Assembly (NCBI GenBank): GCA_030674185.1
Contig: JAPXFY010000031.1
Span: 41,057,532 to 41,121,531, forward strand
Reading direction: 5' to 3'
DNA: 64,000 nucleotides
DNA from: Monoplex corrugatus
Taxonomy: Eukaryota; Mollusca; Gastropoda; Littorinimorpha; Ranellidae
Shown: positions 1 through 29,174 of the stretch, piece after piece
Numbering within the stretch: position 1 is the stretch's first letter
How the letters are laid out: every line of letters starts with the position of its first letter
The notes under the pieces: generated by a model
What the model was told of the DNA's origin: nothing
What the model saw: the letters and a program-made list of their open reading frames with translations, nothing else
The model's database searches: none
Position numbers and translations under genes: made by a program

Positions 1-64
1 TCTCTCTCTCTGTCTCTTGTGTGTGTGTCTCTCTCTCTTTCTCTCTTCTCTCTTCTCTCTCTCT
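1..64. repeat. (CT)n/(GT)n simple repeat at window edge
   Basis: Pyrimidine-rich CT microsatellite with a short GT interlude. It probably continues beyond the window start. No coding signal. Confidence 0.9.
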
Positions 65-287
65 GTCAAAACTGCGCCTGTTCCTTTCAAGGCTGTGGCA
101 ATTCCCTGGAGCACGAAACCAGCACTGAAGTGTGTATATTATTATTGAGAGCCGTTCTGTGATCTTGTGATGCGATAGAGAAGGGGGAGAGATGGGGCCA
201 CGGTGATAGATGGATGAAAACAGGTGGGAGACAGGAGAAGACAACACACTTTGGGGAAACGATCATGTTACTTCAAGGAGTGCTTGC

Positions 288-291
<4 letters not shown>

Positions 292-364
<73 letters not shown>
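292..364. repeat. (GT)n microsatellite
   Basis: About 70 bases of uninterrupted GT, followed to about 505 by T- and GTTT-rich sequence. The open frames here (Cys-Val or Thr-His repeats) are repeat translations, not genes. Confidence 0.95.
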
Positions 365-366
<2 letters not shown>

Positions 367-505
367 GAAGGGGAGGAGCGTGTGGGCGTCTGTGTATGTG
401 TGCGTACGTGTGTGTTGTTTGTTGTTGTTGTAAGTTTTTTTGAGGTTTTTTTTTTGTTTTGTTTTTTGTTCTGTTGTTGTTTGTTTGTTTGTTTTTTGGA
501 GGAGG

Positions 506-985
506 GAGGTGCCATAAACCTTGAATGCTATCATCTGGTCCCTGAGGATAGCTGATGTTCCCAATAGGTTGTCTACAAACGAGGTCAGATTTATGTGTAG
601 TCTACTCTTTCCTGTATCTTGATGGAGTATTTTTTGTTGATTTTGTCAAATCATATTTGACTGGAGAGTTATGGGTCATTTCCCCTGTACTTGTTTCCTT
701 TGCAATTTATATCGGCAGCTGTTATTGGTTGGCCAGGCAGTGTGACTTGGAAAATCCTGTGCAACGGTTGTGACTGGCTGTTGGGCTCAAAGCCTTTGTC
801 TCAACAGTTGTCGTTGTCAGTGGATTAACATAGACCTTTGATTATTTATTTTATTTACTTTACGTATCTGTTCTTTTCTTATAAGATAAGATACACAGAT
901 ACAAATGTCGTTTACATGTAACCAAGACTGTTCCGGTGATAGACTGATGCAATACTAGTATAAAATGTAGGTTAGGTAAAAACAT
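506..985. other. unannotated unique-looking sequence upstream of gene A
   Basis: No gene, RNA or recognisable repeat is seen. The longest frame (72 codons at 555..773) has no splice or family support. One ATTGG (inverted CCAAT) lies at 724. Confidence 0.4.
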
Positions 986-989
986 AGAC

Positions 990-1150
990 TGGGTAGGACT
1001 TCAGGACCTGGCCAGCTCATGAGTTTATGTGCAGGCTTAAGGCTTGTGCCGTGATCACCATACACGTGGCACCTGTGATGCTAGTGCATATGGAAACCAT
1101 TCCGAGCGCAGAGACATCATCTTGAGAAACTGAAACTGAAACTGAAAAGT
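990..1150 (+). repeat. SINE-4 dispersed repeat, unoccupied copy
   Basis: This repeat ends in a GAAACTGAAACTGAAA-type tail and carries the block ATTCCGAGCGC near its 3' end. It recurs at about 4436, 19985, 32165 and 35675 (the last on the minus strand). This copy holds the uninterrupted GCAGGCTTAAGGC junction. It therefore serves as the empty site for the TTAA MITE insertions at 20025 and 35805. A SINE-like class is inferred from size and tail; no clear tRNA boxes are visible. Confidence 0.7.
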
Positions 1151-1224
1151 GGGTTAACACTGTTACATCACCGTCTGTCATTCGTTTCTATTTGCAGTGA
1201 AGACCAAAGGCGATTGTAACAGTA

Positions 1225-1280
1225 GCTTCCATTGGTTGTCCAGGACAGAAGAGTGTTGTAATATCATCTGTCATTGGTTG
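1225..1280 (+). promoter_or_regulatory. candidate promoter-proximal CCAAT boxes of gene A
   Basis: Two ATTGG motifs (inverted CCAAT) lie at 1231 and 1273, within 75 bases of the proposed ATG at 1304. Inverted CCAAT boxes bind NF-Y in animal promoters. The role here is inferred from position only. No TATA box or initiator can be assigned. Confidence 0.3.
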
Positions 1281-1303
1281 CCTAGCAAAGCACGTGGATC
1301 AGC

Positions 1304-19299
<17,996 letters not shown>

Positions 19300-19984
19300 C
19301 GTCATGTACACTTTATAATGGACTGCCACGTCAGCTTATTCTTTTGGTTCATCTACTGCGTGACCATGTTACAAAATACTGCTGACGTTTTTGTTGATTG
19401 GAATAATGTGCTTGTAGGATTTCTAATGCCTCGGTATGGGCGTCATTTTGTACACAGTTTAATTTAAGTGCATTCTAAAATCAATTTGTGTCTGAATTTT
19501 CTTCTTTTTTTTCTGTAGACATCTTGATATTTATATGACGCAGTAGTTTCGTGTATAGTCTTACAATCTGTGTTGCTGAAGATGTTCCAGTAACAGCAAT
19601 TTGGATGCATTAATTTATTTACTGATGAACCTATTTTGCATGCTTTATCTACAAGATGTGTTCATACTTATGAAACGAACTTTGACGTTGTAGTTAGTTT
19701 AAGATGAATATGAGAATGCAGTCTGATGACACCAGGACACATTCATTGTCCTGGATATCATTGGCCTCTTTCGATCGGGAGCCACTATAGAAGCTGCGCC
19801 CTTAGTTGTTTTATTTGATTGCTGCTCTGATGGCGTCGAGTGTCAGTCTTTCTCTAGGGCTTAAGCTTGGGCAAGGTGATATGGAGAACCAGCTGTTGCG
19901 TTGCCCATGCAGCAGGTCTTCCATCTCCACGCGGGTGATGGATCCAAAGGAATGGCAAAGTCCAGTACAGGTGGCCGCACAGTT
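19300..19984 (+). other. putative 3' UTR of gene A and following sequence
   Basis: Non-repetitive AT-rich sequence consistent with a 3' UTR to about 19740. No canonical AATAAA was recognised. 19800..19984 carries a frame on both strands without family support, possibly a 5' extension of the SINE-4 copy. Confidence 0.3.
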
Positions 19985-20303
19985 TCGAAGGAGTTGCTGG
20001 CCAGCTCTTGAGACATGTGCAGGCTTAACCCTTTGACAACTGCACCCTATCCACCAAGTGCAAAAACTTAACCCTTTGATTCCCTCATCCTTTCCACCAG
20101 CTTCCTGCAGGAAGCTGGTAGAAAGGGTGAGAGAATCAAAGGGTGTAAGTGTTTGCTTTGCTAACAGGGTTGGCAATACAGGATGCTAGCGGACAGGATG
20201 CGAGAGTCAAAGCCATGATCACTACACACATGGCACCTGCGACGTTAATTCTTATGGAATTCGTTCCGAGCGCGGAGACGTCGTCTTGAGAAATTGAAAC
20301 TTC
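19985..20303 (+). repeat. SINE-4 copy split by the TTAA MITE
   Basis: The left part ends GCAGGC at 20024 and the right part resumes at CATGATCACTAC (20213), then GTTCCGAGCGCGGAGACG and a GAAACTT tail remnant. Against the unoccupied copy at 990..1150, the MITE sits at its single TTAA. A few bases of the right flank, including the second TTAA, are lost. Confidence 0.75.
20025..20212. mobile_element. palindromic TTAA MITE, copy 2
   Basis: Starts TTAACCCTTTGACAAC, has GCTTCCTGCAGGAAGC at the centre (about 20098..20113) and ends GAGAGTCAAAG without the closing TTAA. Inserted in SINE-4 at the TTAA also used by copy 4. Confidence 0.85.
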
Positions 20304-20529
20304 CAGAATGGCGCCCAAATTGGCGTCAGTCTACCTTCAAGACTCCGACTCTGGATTTTTTTTTCCTCGGGATTGACTCCTGAAGATTTTCCCATGGATA
20401 GGTATGGCTGCAAGACAGCGGAGGTTTGAAATCAGACTTTACCTTCGTCTAAGTGGGCTACCCTCTCAAGTTAACAGCCTCATCTACCCAGATCGATCAC
20501 GAACAGGTAGTATCGGATTCCACGGTTAT

Positions 20530-21348
20530 TGATTTACAGCGAAACCATCATGAGGAACCTAGAAGAATGTCCTGGGATAAAGGTTTAAAGAAAATGATAA
20601 ACAAAACTAGTTATGCAGATGACACCGCTCTAATTGCAGAAAATGAAAAGACCTAAAAAAAATCTTTTTGAATATAATAGAAATAAAAAGCAGAAACAAA
20701 GGGCTGGAGCTAAATGGCAAGAAGACAGAAGTCATGTTAATCAGTAAAAAACAAGAAATCCCCTCATGCAAAATAATGGCAAAAGGCACCACATTGAGAC
20801 CAGATGGCAGATGCACATTAGAAACAGCCAGCAGAATCGATCAAGCGAAAACAGCATTCAAGAAAATGAAAAGTGTTCTTACCAACAAATGCCTATCAAT
20901 TAACACCAGGAAGAGTTTTTCAGTGTTATGTAGGATTGATATTGTTGTGCGGTTGTGAAGCGTGGACAGTCAACACGCAAAGTCAGAACAAGATTGTGGC
21001 AGCTGAAATGTGGTTTCTAAGCAGACTGTCAAGAGTTCCGTGAACAGCAAAGAAAACAAACGAGACAATCTTGAAGGAGGCAGACGCAACACAACAAGAA
21101 CAATAATGAAGAAGATTAGGAAAAGACAAGTAACATTTATAGGACATTTTATGAGGCAAGAGATGAGGCAAGAGAAATTAGAGCACCTAGTCAAAACAGG
21201 AAAGCTGGAGAGAAAAAAGAGCACCAAGTAGGCCCAGGGAGAAAATATTGGACGGACCTGCGCAATGGAAGAAGACAGATAGGGCGGGAGAAGTGCTTGC
21301 AACGAGGGTGTGGAGAGTCATGGTCACCAACGCCATGCGGCAGGGCAT

Positions 21349-21380
<32 letters not shown>

Positions 21381-21382
21381 AT
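20530..21382 (+). pseudogene. RTE-like LINE fragment with RT C-terminal region
   Basis: Starts within the RT domain (RNLEECPG), keeps SYADDTALIAENE at about 20608..20648, then runs to a CATATGATGATGATG tail. Frameshifts at about 20650 and 20930 and stops at several points make it inactive. Confidence 0.9.
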
Positions 21383-21499
21383 GATGATGATATGATGACG
21401 ATAGCAGACAAAGTGGCGTGACCTGATATGCCAGGATATATTATGATCGTTTGTTCGTTCGTTATTTCTTCTAACATCTATTCACTCTTGTGCTTTTAG

Positions 21500-21595
21500 A
21501 CGAATATCTTGTGATAGTTCAGCGTAGAGTACAGTCCTGTCACACAGGCTCAATCCTCGACGGAACTCCTTAGCATGATGATTATCATTCCGTTT
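21500..21595 (+). mobile_element. SINE-1, 3' fragment
   Basis: It retains AGCGTAGAGTAC, TCACACAGGCTCAATCC and the terminal CATGATGATTATCAT of SINE-1 (compare 61970..62040). Confidence 0.6.
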
Positions 21596-21609
21596 AGCAC
21601 GTAGTTTGA

Positions 21610-21925
21610 GTTAATTCTCTACGTGGGCTAGTTGGTAAGATCTGATATCTTGAGTTCAATCCCAGCCCACAACATTAAAAACTGGCCCTGTTCGCTGCCT
21701 ATCTTAATGTGTCCATCATTCTGGTAGTGTCAGCTTAGTGTTTGATAGGCCTCTTTTCCCCTTTCCCCGTTTCAAGACCTTGCCAGCGCATACGGTTTTG
21801 TGCAGGCCCAGGAAATCTGTCAGATAATTTGATGGCGGATTTGCGTGGAGCGCATAGGGATCTGTCCGAGCGCCGTGAATCCTTCTTGAAATAACTCCAC
21901 TAACTCTAATTAGTGTCTCCTAAGC
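21610..21925 (+). mobile_element. SINE-3 copy with B-box-like motif
   Basis: It begins GTGGGCTAGTTGGTAAG (A-box-like) and has GAGTTCAATCCCAGCCC (B-box-like) 30 bases later. The shared body follows with TTCGCTGCCTATCTTAATG and a 3' TCCGAGCGCCGTGA. This is the most complete SINE-3 in the window. Confidence 0.7.
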
Positions 21926-22007
21926 ATCGTGGATATTGTCCCACGTTCTGTGGCCCTTCAATCCCAGCTACCTCACTTTCGGTTTCCTGAGCAGCCCTCA
22001 TTATATG

Positions 22008-22228
22008 AGGCGAAGAGAAATTAGAGCACCTAGTTACAACAGGAAAGCTGGAGGGGAAAAAGAGCACCGGTAGACCCAGGGAGAAAATACTGGATGGACG
22101 TGCGCAATGGATGAAGACAGAGAGGGTGGGAGATGTACTGGAAGCGACAAAGGGTAGATTCGTATGGAGGCCCATCATCGCCAACGTCATGCGGCAGGGC
22201 ACATGATGATGATGATGATGACGATGCG
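22008..22228 (+). mobile_element. RTE-like LINE, 3' end fragment
   Basis: A 220-bp 3' terminus from FMRREKLEHLVTTGK-type sequence to GCGGCAGGGCACATGATGATG. 22229..22740 holds a poly-G run (22371..22394) and a B-box-like GGGTTCAAATCCCA at 22680..22693 that may belong to another SINE. Confidence 0.85.
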
Positions 22229-22739
22229 ATATGATGGGTGATTCATCATCATGATGAACACATCATGATGAAGAACAACTTCCATGCATGAAGTGAAGTC
22301 AAGGTGGGGGTATTTGATGTCGTTGGTTCATGGGGGTGTCAGTGGAGGCCGTAGTGCTGGTCTCCTTATCGGGGGGGGGGGGGGGGGGGGGGGGAAGATT
22401 GGTGTCTCTCATTTAGCCTGGCTCCGTGACTGAATGAGTACTGTCATTAGTAGGGAACTTACTAGACAGTGTACTCAGTGAGTTGGATCAGAACAGGGCA
22501 ATGTTGAACGTGAACTCCACCAAAGTGAAGTTGTCCAGCAGGCGGTGCAGGAGGTTCTCTGGTGGGTGGCCTCAAAGTCGTTTGACATCGCTATCTCCCA
22601 TGGGCTTTCTGCCACTGGACTTCGACTCCATAAACTTGGGTCTGGTGGTGTGTTGAGGAAGTGATATGAATGAGCGGTGGGGGTTCAAATCCCACTGAGG
22701 CAATGCAGAAGACTGGACATAAAAAAAAAGAAAATGTGC

Positions 22740-23726
22740 ATGTGGTTGTTGTTTGTTTGTCTGTCTGTCTGTCTGTTTGTTTGTTTGTCTGTCTGTCTGT
22801 CTGTTTATCTGTCTGTTGTTTGTCTGTCTGTCGTTTGTTTATCTGTTTGTTTGTCTGTCTGTCTGTTGTTTTCTGTTGTCTGTTGTTGTTGTCTGTCTGT
22901 CTGTTTGTTTGTTTGTTGTCTGTCTGTCTGTCTGTTTATCTGTTGTCTGTTTGTTTGTTTGTGTCTGTCTGTCTGTTTTCTGTCTGTTTGTTTGTTTCTG
23001 TCTCTGTCTGTTTATCTGTGTCTGTTTGTTTGTTTGTCTTGTCTGTCTGTTTTCTGTCTGTCTGTTTGTTTGTTTGTCTGTCTGTCTGTCTGTTATCTGT
23101 ATTGTTGTTTGCTTCTTTTGTCTAGTCGTTTTGTCTGTCTGTCTATTTGTCTGTTTGTTTGTTGTCTGTCTGCTGTCTGTTTTCTGTATTCGTTGTTGTT
23201 TGTCTTTGCTGTCTGTTTATGTATGTGTGTTTTTGTCTGTCGTCTGTCTGTTGTCTGTATGTCTGTTGTTGTTGTCTGTCTGTTGTCTGTTTTTGTCTGT
23301 TTGTCTGTTGTTTTTTGTCTGTCTGTTATGTCTGTTTTTATCTGTCTTCTGTTTTTCTGTCTGTTGTTGTTGTTGTTGTCTGTTTGTTGTTTGTATGTTT
23401 TGTTTGCTCGTTTGTTCGCTCGCTTTTCATTCGTTGTTCGTGTTTTGTATGTTGTTTTTTACCGACTCGCTGTTCAGTTGTGACTGTACATCTGAGTCGC
23501 TATTGTTTCCCCTTTTCTGTCAAGTTGTCTGTTTGATGTGTAATGTCTGTTTGTTTGTTTGTTTGTCTGTCTGTCTGTTGTTTATCTGTATGTTTGTTTG
23601 TTTGTTTGTCTGTCTGTCTGTCTGTTTATCTGTATGTCTGTTTGTTTGTTTGTCTGTCTGTCTGTCTGTTTATCTGTCTGTCTGTTTGTTTGTCTGTCTG
23701 TCTGTCTGTTTATCTGTCTGTCTGTT

Positions 23727-23757
<31 letters not shown>

Positions 23758-24265
23758 TTATCTGTCTGTCTGTTTGTTTGTTTGTCTGTCTGTCTGTCTG
23801 TTTATCTGTTTGTTTGTTTGTTTGTCTGTCTGTCTGTCTGTCTGTTTATCTGTCTGTCTGTTTGTTTGTTTGTCTGTCTGTCTGTTTATCTGTCTGTCTG
23901 TTTGTTTGTCTGTCTGTCTGCCTATATGATTGTCTGTCTGTCTGTCTGTTTGTCTGTTTGTTTGTTTGTCTGTCTGTCTGTCTATCTGTTTGTTTGCCTG
24001 TTTGCTAGTGTTTCTGTCTGCATGTCTATTTGTCTGTCTGTCTGCATGTCTCTGTCTGTTTGTTTGTGTGTTTGTTGGTTTGTTTGCCTGTCTGTTTGTT
24101 TCGTAGTTGTTTGTCTGTTAATTTGTCCGTCTGTATGTCTGTTTGTCTGTCTGCATATCTGTTTGTCTGTCTGTCTGTCTGTTTGTCTGTTTGTGGTGTT
24201 TGTTTGTTTGTTTGCTCGTTTGTTCGCTCGCTCTTTCATTCGTTCGTGCGTTTGTATTTTGTCTT
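22740..24265. repeat. (CTGT/TTGT)n array with duplicated flank
   Basis: Tetranucleotide mixture of CTGT and TTGT with higher-order periodicity (TTTATCTGTCTGTCTG), 1.5 kb long. A non-repetitive flank (CTCGTTTGTTCGCTCGC, then TTTTTACCGA and TGTTCAGTTGTGAC) occurs at 23406..23483 and again at 24213..24292. The Cys-Leu-Ser-Val frames, up to 525 codons, are artefacts. Confidence 0.95.
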
Positions 24266-24407
24266 TTTACCGAAACTCGCACTGTTCAGTTGTGACAAGA
24301 ACATCGGAGCAGACAGTGCTATTGTTCTAATCCCCCCTCCTCTCCACACTTCAAAAAGATCTCTCTTCATTCGAAGTGTAAATGATATCTCTGAAGTCCA
24401 CCTATAC

Positions 24408-24830
24408 ATCATCATCATCATCAGGTGCCCTGCCGCATGGCGTTGGCGATCATGGACTTCCATCTGCCTCTATCTCTCGTTGCCCCTAGCATCTCCCCCA
24501 TCCTCCTCGTTCCCCAGCCAACTCTGCAAGTCCGTCCAGCATTTTCTCCCTGGGTCTACCCGGTGCTCTCTTTCCCTCCAGCTTTCCCATTGTGATCAGG
24601 TGCTCCAAATCCCCTTCCTCATAAAATGGCCCGTAAATGTTGCCTGTCTTTTCCTAATCTTCCTTATGAGTGATCTACTTGTGTCTGCCTCCATCAAGAC
24701 TGTCTCGTTTGTTTTCTTTGCTGTCCATGGAACCTCAACATTCTTCTTAGAAACCACATCCCGGCCGCCCCAATCCTGCTCTGGCTTCGTTTGCCGACCG
24801 CCCACGCCTCGCATCCGTACAACACGCTAT
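24408..24830 (-). mobile_element. RTE-like LINE, 3' end fragment
   Basis: A minus-strand copy with the (TGA)n tail at 24408..24424, then GTGCCCTGCCGCATGGCG and on to the CGAGGCGTGGGCGGTC region. Closely related to the 14275 copy, with small indels. Confidence 0.9.
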
Positions 24831-24884
24831 ACATATCTATCACATATTACTGTCACAGCATGATTATGCACATGTTTGAATGGC

Positions 24885-25460
24885 CCAGTTGATGTAATAC
24901 TATTCCGAATAACAATTACTGTTACTGTCGTTTTTGTTTAAAGCCCAGCCGACTGCACAGAGCCATATCAGGGCTACAACCTGTTTTAAAACATACACAA
25001 TACTTCAACATGACCAAAAAAAACCAAAAAAAAGGAAAAAAAATCAAGTACACATATCAATGCATTCGCGCACATAATCTAAGGAGATGCCCCTGGCGTT
25101 GACCACTCCGTCCAATTTATCACACACGGGATTTAAAACACATACCTGAACACAAATTTAAATGTAGCTAAGGACACTAAAACATATCAAAAACAAAAAC
25201 TACCTAGAATTGCCTCCGCATATCTCATTTTCCTAGAACCAAAAATGCACTTAATCCATGTACCCAATTGTCAATCCTACGTAAGATTTTATCGAACACA
25301 TACAGGTGAATGGACCAGCAAGGCAGAGAATGACAGGAAGAAATGACAGAAAGCAAAGGAGGAAGAAAGAAAAAAGAAGTGACAGAAAAGAGGACATTTC
25401 TAGCACAGAATTTCCAGAAGGTGGGGATACTATTTATACTGAAAGAGCCTCCGGTATCCC
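24885..25460 (-). repeat. REP-5 copy, minus strand
   Basis: Same landmarks as 10380..10910 in reverse order: AAAGCCCAGCCGACTGC at 24941, CCGTCCAATTTATCACAC at 25108, AGAATTTCCAGAAGGTGGGG at 25409. Nearly full length. Confidence 0.75.
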
Positions 25461-25617
25461 CACGGGAGGTGAATAACAGGTACATTTGTGTCTACAGCGT
25501 TAATGTGTCATTCAAGCCCTGTTTGTGATGTTGTGTTTGACATGTTCTTATGAAAGATGTTTAATTACAGTTGTTCGACATTTAACTTTGGTGTTCATTG
25601 AGGTCATGTGCTTCAGA

Positions 25618-25747
25618 ATGACTGGTCAGAGAGACAGAGAGAGACAGAGAGAGAAAGCGAACAGAGAGAGAGAGAGAGAAACAGACAGACAGACAGACAG
25701 ACCGACAGGCAGACAGACAGACAGACAGGGAGTGTGTGCGTGTACTC

Positions 25748-25837
<90 letters not shown>

Positions 25838-26080
25838 CAAAGAGACAGAGTGAGACAGACAGAGTGAGAGAGAGAAAAGAGAGAGACAGACAGACAGACA
25901 GACAGATAGAGTGAGAGAGAGAGAGAGAGAGGAAGAGAGAGAGAGAGAGAAAAGGCAGGAAGACAGACAGAGTAACAGACAGACAGAAAAACAGAGGAAG
26001 AGAGAGAGAGACAGACAGACAGGCAGACAGACAGGCAGACAGAGATAGAGACAGACAGACAGACACAGAGACAAAGAGAG
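25618..26080. repeat. (GA)/(CAGA)n and (GT)n compound microsatellite
   Basis: Purine-rich tract with a 90-base (GT)n at 25750..25836 in the middle. Strand asymmetry of purines is strong on both sides. No coding signal. Confidence 0.95.
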
Positions 26081-26199
26081 AATGATTTAAATATAAACGC
26101 AATGGCCCCATACACAAGTTCAGCACGCATAAGTGATTGTGCCCTGAGGTGCACTGCTGTCGCCATGGTTGCCCTTCAGAGTATCACTGTATCGCTTTG

Positions 26200-26350
26200 A
26201 GGAACCAGAAAAAAAAAACACGAAAAAAGAATAAGAACGCGTATTTAATACAACAAGACAAGACAAATACGCGTTCTTTTTCTTTTTCGTATTTTTTCTG
26301 GTTCCTGTTTGCTTGAAGGCGGGCAGTCACAATTGTTTTGGATTTTGTAT
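26200..26350. repeat. REP-6 inverted pair (hairpin)
   Basis: GGAACCAGAAAA...GAACGCGTATTT at 26202..26246 is followed after about 18 bases by its reverse complement AAATACGCGTTC...TTTTCTGGTTCC at 26265..26307. REP-6 sequence TTGCTTGAAGGCGGGCAGTCAC comes next. It is either a palindrome made by head-to-head insertion or a foldback rearrangement. Confidence 0.75.
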
Positions 26351-26452
26351 CTCTTTAGTCAGTCTTCTCCAGTCTTGGTGTCCTTGTTCCATCTCTCAAC
26401 ACATAAAAATCATAGCTGGAATGCGGTGTGTCTAACAGACAACGTGTTCTGG

Positions 26453-26547
26453 TTAACCCTTCACTCTCCTGCACGCTGTCCATAAGCATCTGGCATTGCG
26501 AACAGTGCTAGCAAAGCAAAAAATTAACCCTTTTGACTCCCTCACCC
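26453..26547. mobile_element. palindromic TTAA MITE, copy 3 (half)
   Basis: TTAACCCTTCACTCTCCTGC, then GTGCTAGCAAAGCAAAAA and an internal TTAACCCTTTTGACTCCC. It breaks off at CACCCAGAT. Only the left arm remains. Confidence 0.75.
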
Positions 26548-26739
26548 AGATACATGTCCATGCCAGACAGGACCAGTCTCTAGAATACGTCCTACAGTTT
26601 TTTTAAAACTAAAGGAAACGAGCGGTAGGCAAATGGACAAATTCTGGAACAGCAGCTTTGGGGCAACAAAGAGGACTTGATGAAAACCACATCCTGCATC
26701 CACACCACAGGATTGATTTTCAGAGGAACAGCCATACTA

Positions 26740-27445
26740 GAATGCTAAACAAAGAAAGAAACAAAGAAGCACAGAAACACAGAAGGAAACAAAGAAGGAA
26801 ACAAGGAAACAAACAAGGACACAAACAAATAAAAAGGAAACAAGAAAACAAGAAAAAAAACATGGAAGGAAACAAGGAAACAAACAAGGAAACAAGCAAG
26901 GAAACAAACAAGGAAACAAACAAAATAAACACGGAAACAAGGAGACAAACAAGGAAAGAAACAAAGGAAACAAGAAACAACAAACAAAAAAACAAACAAG
27001 GAAACAAGCAAGGGAACAAAAAAGGAAACAAACAAATGAAGACATAAGCAAACAAGGAAACAAATATAAACAAACAAATGAAACAGAAAACAAACAAGGA
27101 AACAAACAAACAAAAGAAAAAAAAATAAACAAACACGGAAACAACTAAACAAACAAATAGTCAAACAAGGAAACAAACGAGGAATTAAATAAACAATCGA
27201 ATAGACAAAACAAACAAGGAAACAAACAAGGAAATAAACAAGGAAACAAACGAGGAAACCAAAAAATAAAAAATAAACAAAAAATAAAGAAACAAATAAA
27301 GAAGTAAATTATATAAACGAACGAACGAACGAACGAATGAATGAATGAATGAATGAATGAATGAATAAATGAATAAATAAATAGAATAAATAAATAAATA
27401 AATAAACAAATAAATAAATAAATAAAAATATAAATAAATAATGAG
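26740..27445. repeat. A-rich repeat (GGAAACAAACAA)n grading into (AAAT)n
   Basis: Irregular AAAC/GGAAAC repeats to about 27300, GAAC/GAAT tetranucleotides to 27370, then AAAT repeats. Frames on both strands are artefacts. Confidence 0.9.
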
Positions 27446-27999
27446 TGAAACAACACAAAATAAAAAATAAAAAAGTGAAATAAATACAACACAATTTCTG
27501 CCCAGTGTCAGGTAAAAATAGAGGGTATGTTACAAAAAAACAAAGAAACAAATAAATGAAATAAATAAAGAACTAAATTAATAAAGAAAAAAAAACACAC
27601 AAGCACGCACTTACACACATGCGCACACAAACACACACATACACGCATGCGCACATAGTCACAACACTCACTCTCTCTCTCTCTCTTCTTTTCAAAGATT
27701 CCCTTTTTCTTAAAGAAATTGAAAAAGAGCAAAAACAAACAAACAAACGAACAAAACAAACAAACAAACAAGCAAACAAACAAACAAACAAATAGATAGA
27801 AATGTTTTGCTTTCTTTTGAACAAACACACAGGGAAGTGAAAATGAAAATCAAACACAACAACAGTAATAACAACAATAAAAACAAAAACAACCATAAAC
27901 AAGATAGAAAGACACACAAAAATTGAAAAGAAGAACTCTTTGTTGCGAGTCATCAATCGATTAGTTTGCATGTCTAGTGCGCATCAGTGTACATGCTAC
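27446..27999. repeat. A-rich low complexity
   Basis: AAAC/AAAT-rich sequence with short (CA)n at 27600..27640 and (CT)n at 27672..27690. No gene seen. Confidence 0.7.
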
Positions 28000-28445
28000 T
28001 GTAACTGTTATTTTTGTTTAAAGCCCATCCCACTGCACAGAGCCATAGCAGGATTATAACCGTTTAAAGACACACGATACTTCAACAGGGGAAAAATAAA
28101 GGAAAAGAAAATTAAATACACATATCAATGCATTCGCACACATAATCTAAAGAGATGCTCCTGGTGTTGACCACCCCGTCCAATTTATCACACAGGGGAT
28201 TGAAAAAATGAAACATTTATGGATATAAATTTAAACATAATTAAGGACACTAAAGCGCATATAAAAACGGGCCTAAGTTACCTAGAATTGCTTCCGCATA
28301 TCTCATTTCCCTAGAGCCAGAAATGCACTTAGATACATACACCTAATTATCAATCCTGAGAGAAACTATGTTAGACTTTATCACACACATACAGAAATAC
28401 ACCAGCAAGGCAGAAAATGAGATGAAGAAATGACAGAAAGCAAAG
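28000..28445 (-). repeat. REP-5 copy, minus strand
   Basis: AAAGCCCATCCCACTGC at 28019, CCCGTCCAATTTATCACAC at 28174, and the CAAGGCAGAAAATGA block at 28403. Truncated at its 5' end. 28446..28735 has no recognised content. Confidence 0.7.
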
Positions 28446-28739
28446 GAGCAAGGCAGAAACAAAGAGAGTGGCACGGTCACTTACCAGAGAAGATCCTGCG
28501 AGGTTGGAAGGCAGGCCACGTCTGATATGTGGCCAAGGTGGTTGGTAGGAGAGTCTATCTGCGAAGGCTACGTGAAGCCCGGCAGAGTTCAATCGCTGAC
28601 CATGCAGTGACTTTCTTCCTCTCTCTCCCCGTCCCCCATCCCATTCTTTAGACATTAATTGGTGGCCTGAGTTTTAGTCTTTTCGATGAGATGGTAAGAC
28701 CCAACGACAAAGAGTTATTCTTGACAAACTTCTGCAAAA

Positions 28740-29170
28740 AATAAAATAAAATGAAATCAAATGAAATGAATAAACAAATATATAGATAAATAAATAAATA
28801 AATAAATAGATGAATAAATAATTAAACAGATAAATAAATGAACAGGGAGGGAGAACCAAAGAGAGGGTATTTGGGGAGGGAATCAGTGGGAGGGAACTTT
28901 GGGAGGGAATTGTGAGGGGGTGGGAGAACCAAAGGGAGGGTACTTGGGGAGGGGCAGAACCAACGGGATGGAACATGGGGAGTTAGAACCAATATGAGGG
29001 TACTTGGGGAGGGGAGAACCAATGACAGGGGACTTGGGGGGGGGGAGGAGAACCAATGGGAGGGAACTTGGAGAGATAGAACCAATGGGAGAGTACTTGG
29101 GGGGGAGGGGACCAGTGAGAGGGTACTTGGGGGCGAGAACCAAAGGGAGGGCACAAAGGGAGGGAAAACC
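28740..29170. repeat. (AAAT)n then a ~31-bp G-rich minisatellite
   Basis: AAAT repeats at 28740..28840. From 28850 to 29165 there are about ten units of GAGAACCAATGGGAGGG + TACTTGGGGAG with length variation. Pro/Ser/Leu frames on the minus strand are artefacts. Confidence 0.9.
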
Positions 29171-29174
29171 AGCA

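Noticed and set aside
19806..20176. Overlapping 76- and 121-codon frames on both strands
   Set aside because: They overlap the SINE-4/MITE region and have no domain features.
22753..24330. 525-codon plus-strand frame rich in Cys-Leu-Ser-Val-Phe
   Set aside because: It is the translation of the CTGT/TTGT array. Stop-free in more than one frame because the repeat contains no stop trinucleotides.
28491..28655. Possible minus-strand exon with a GTAAGT donor
   Set aside because: The donor-like CTCTGGTAAGTG at about 28485 is attractive, but no acceptor, partner exon or family resemblance was found.
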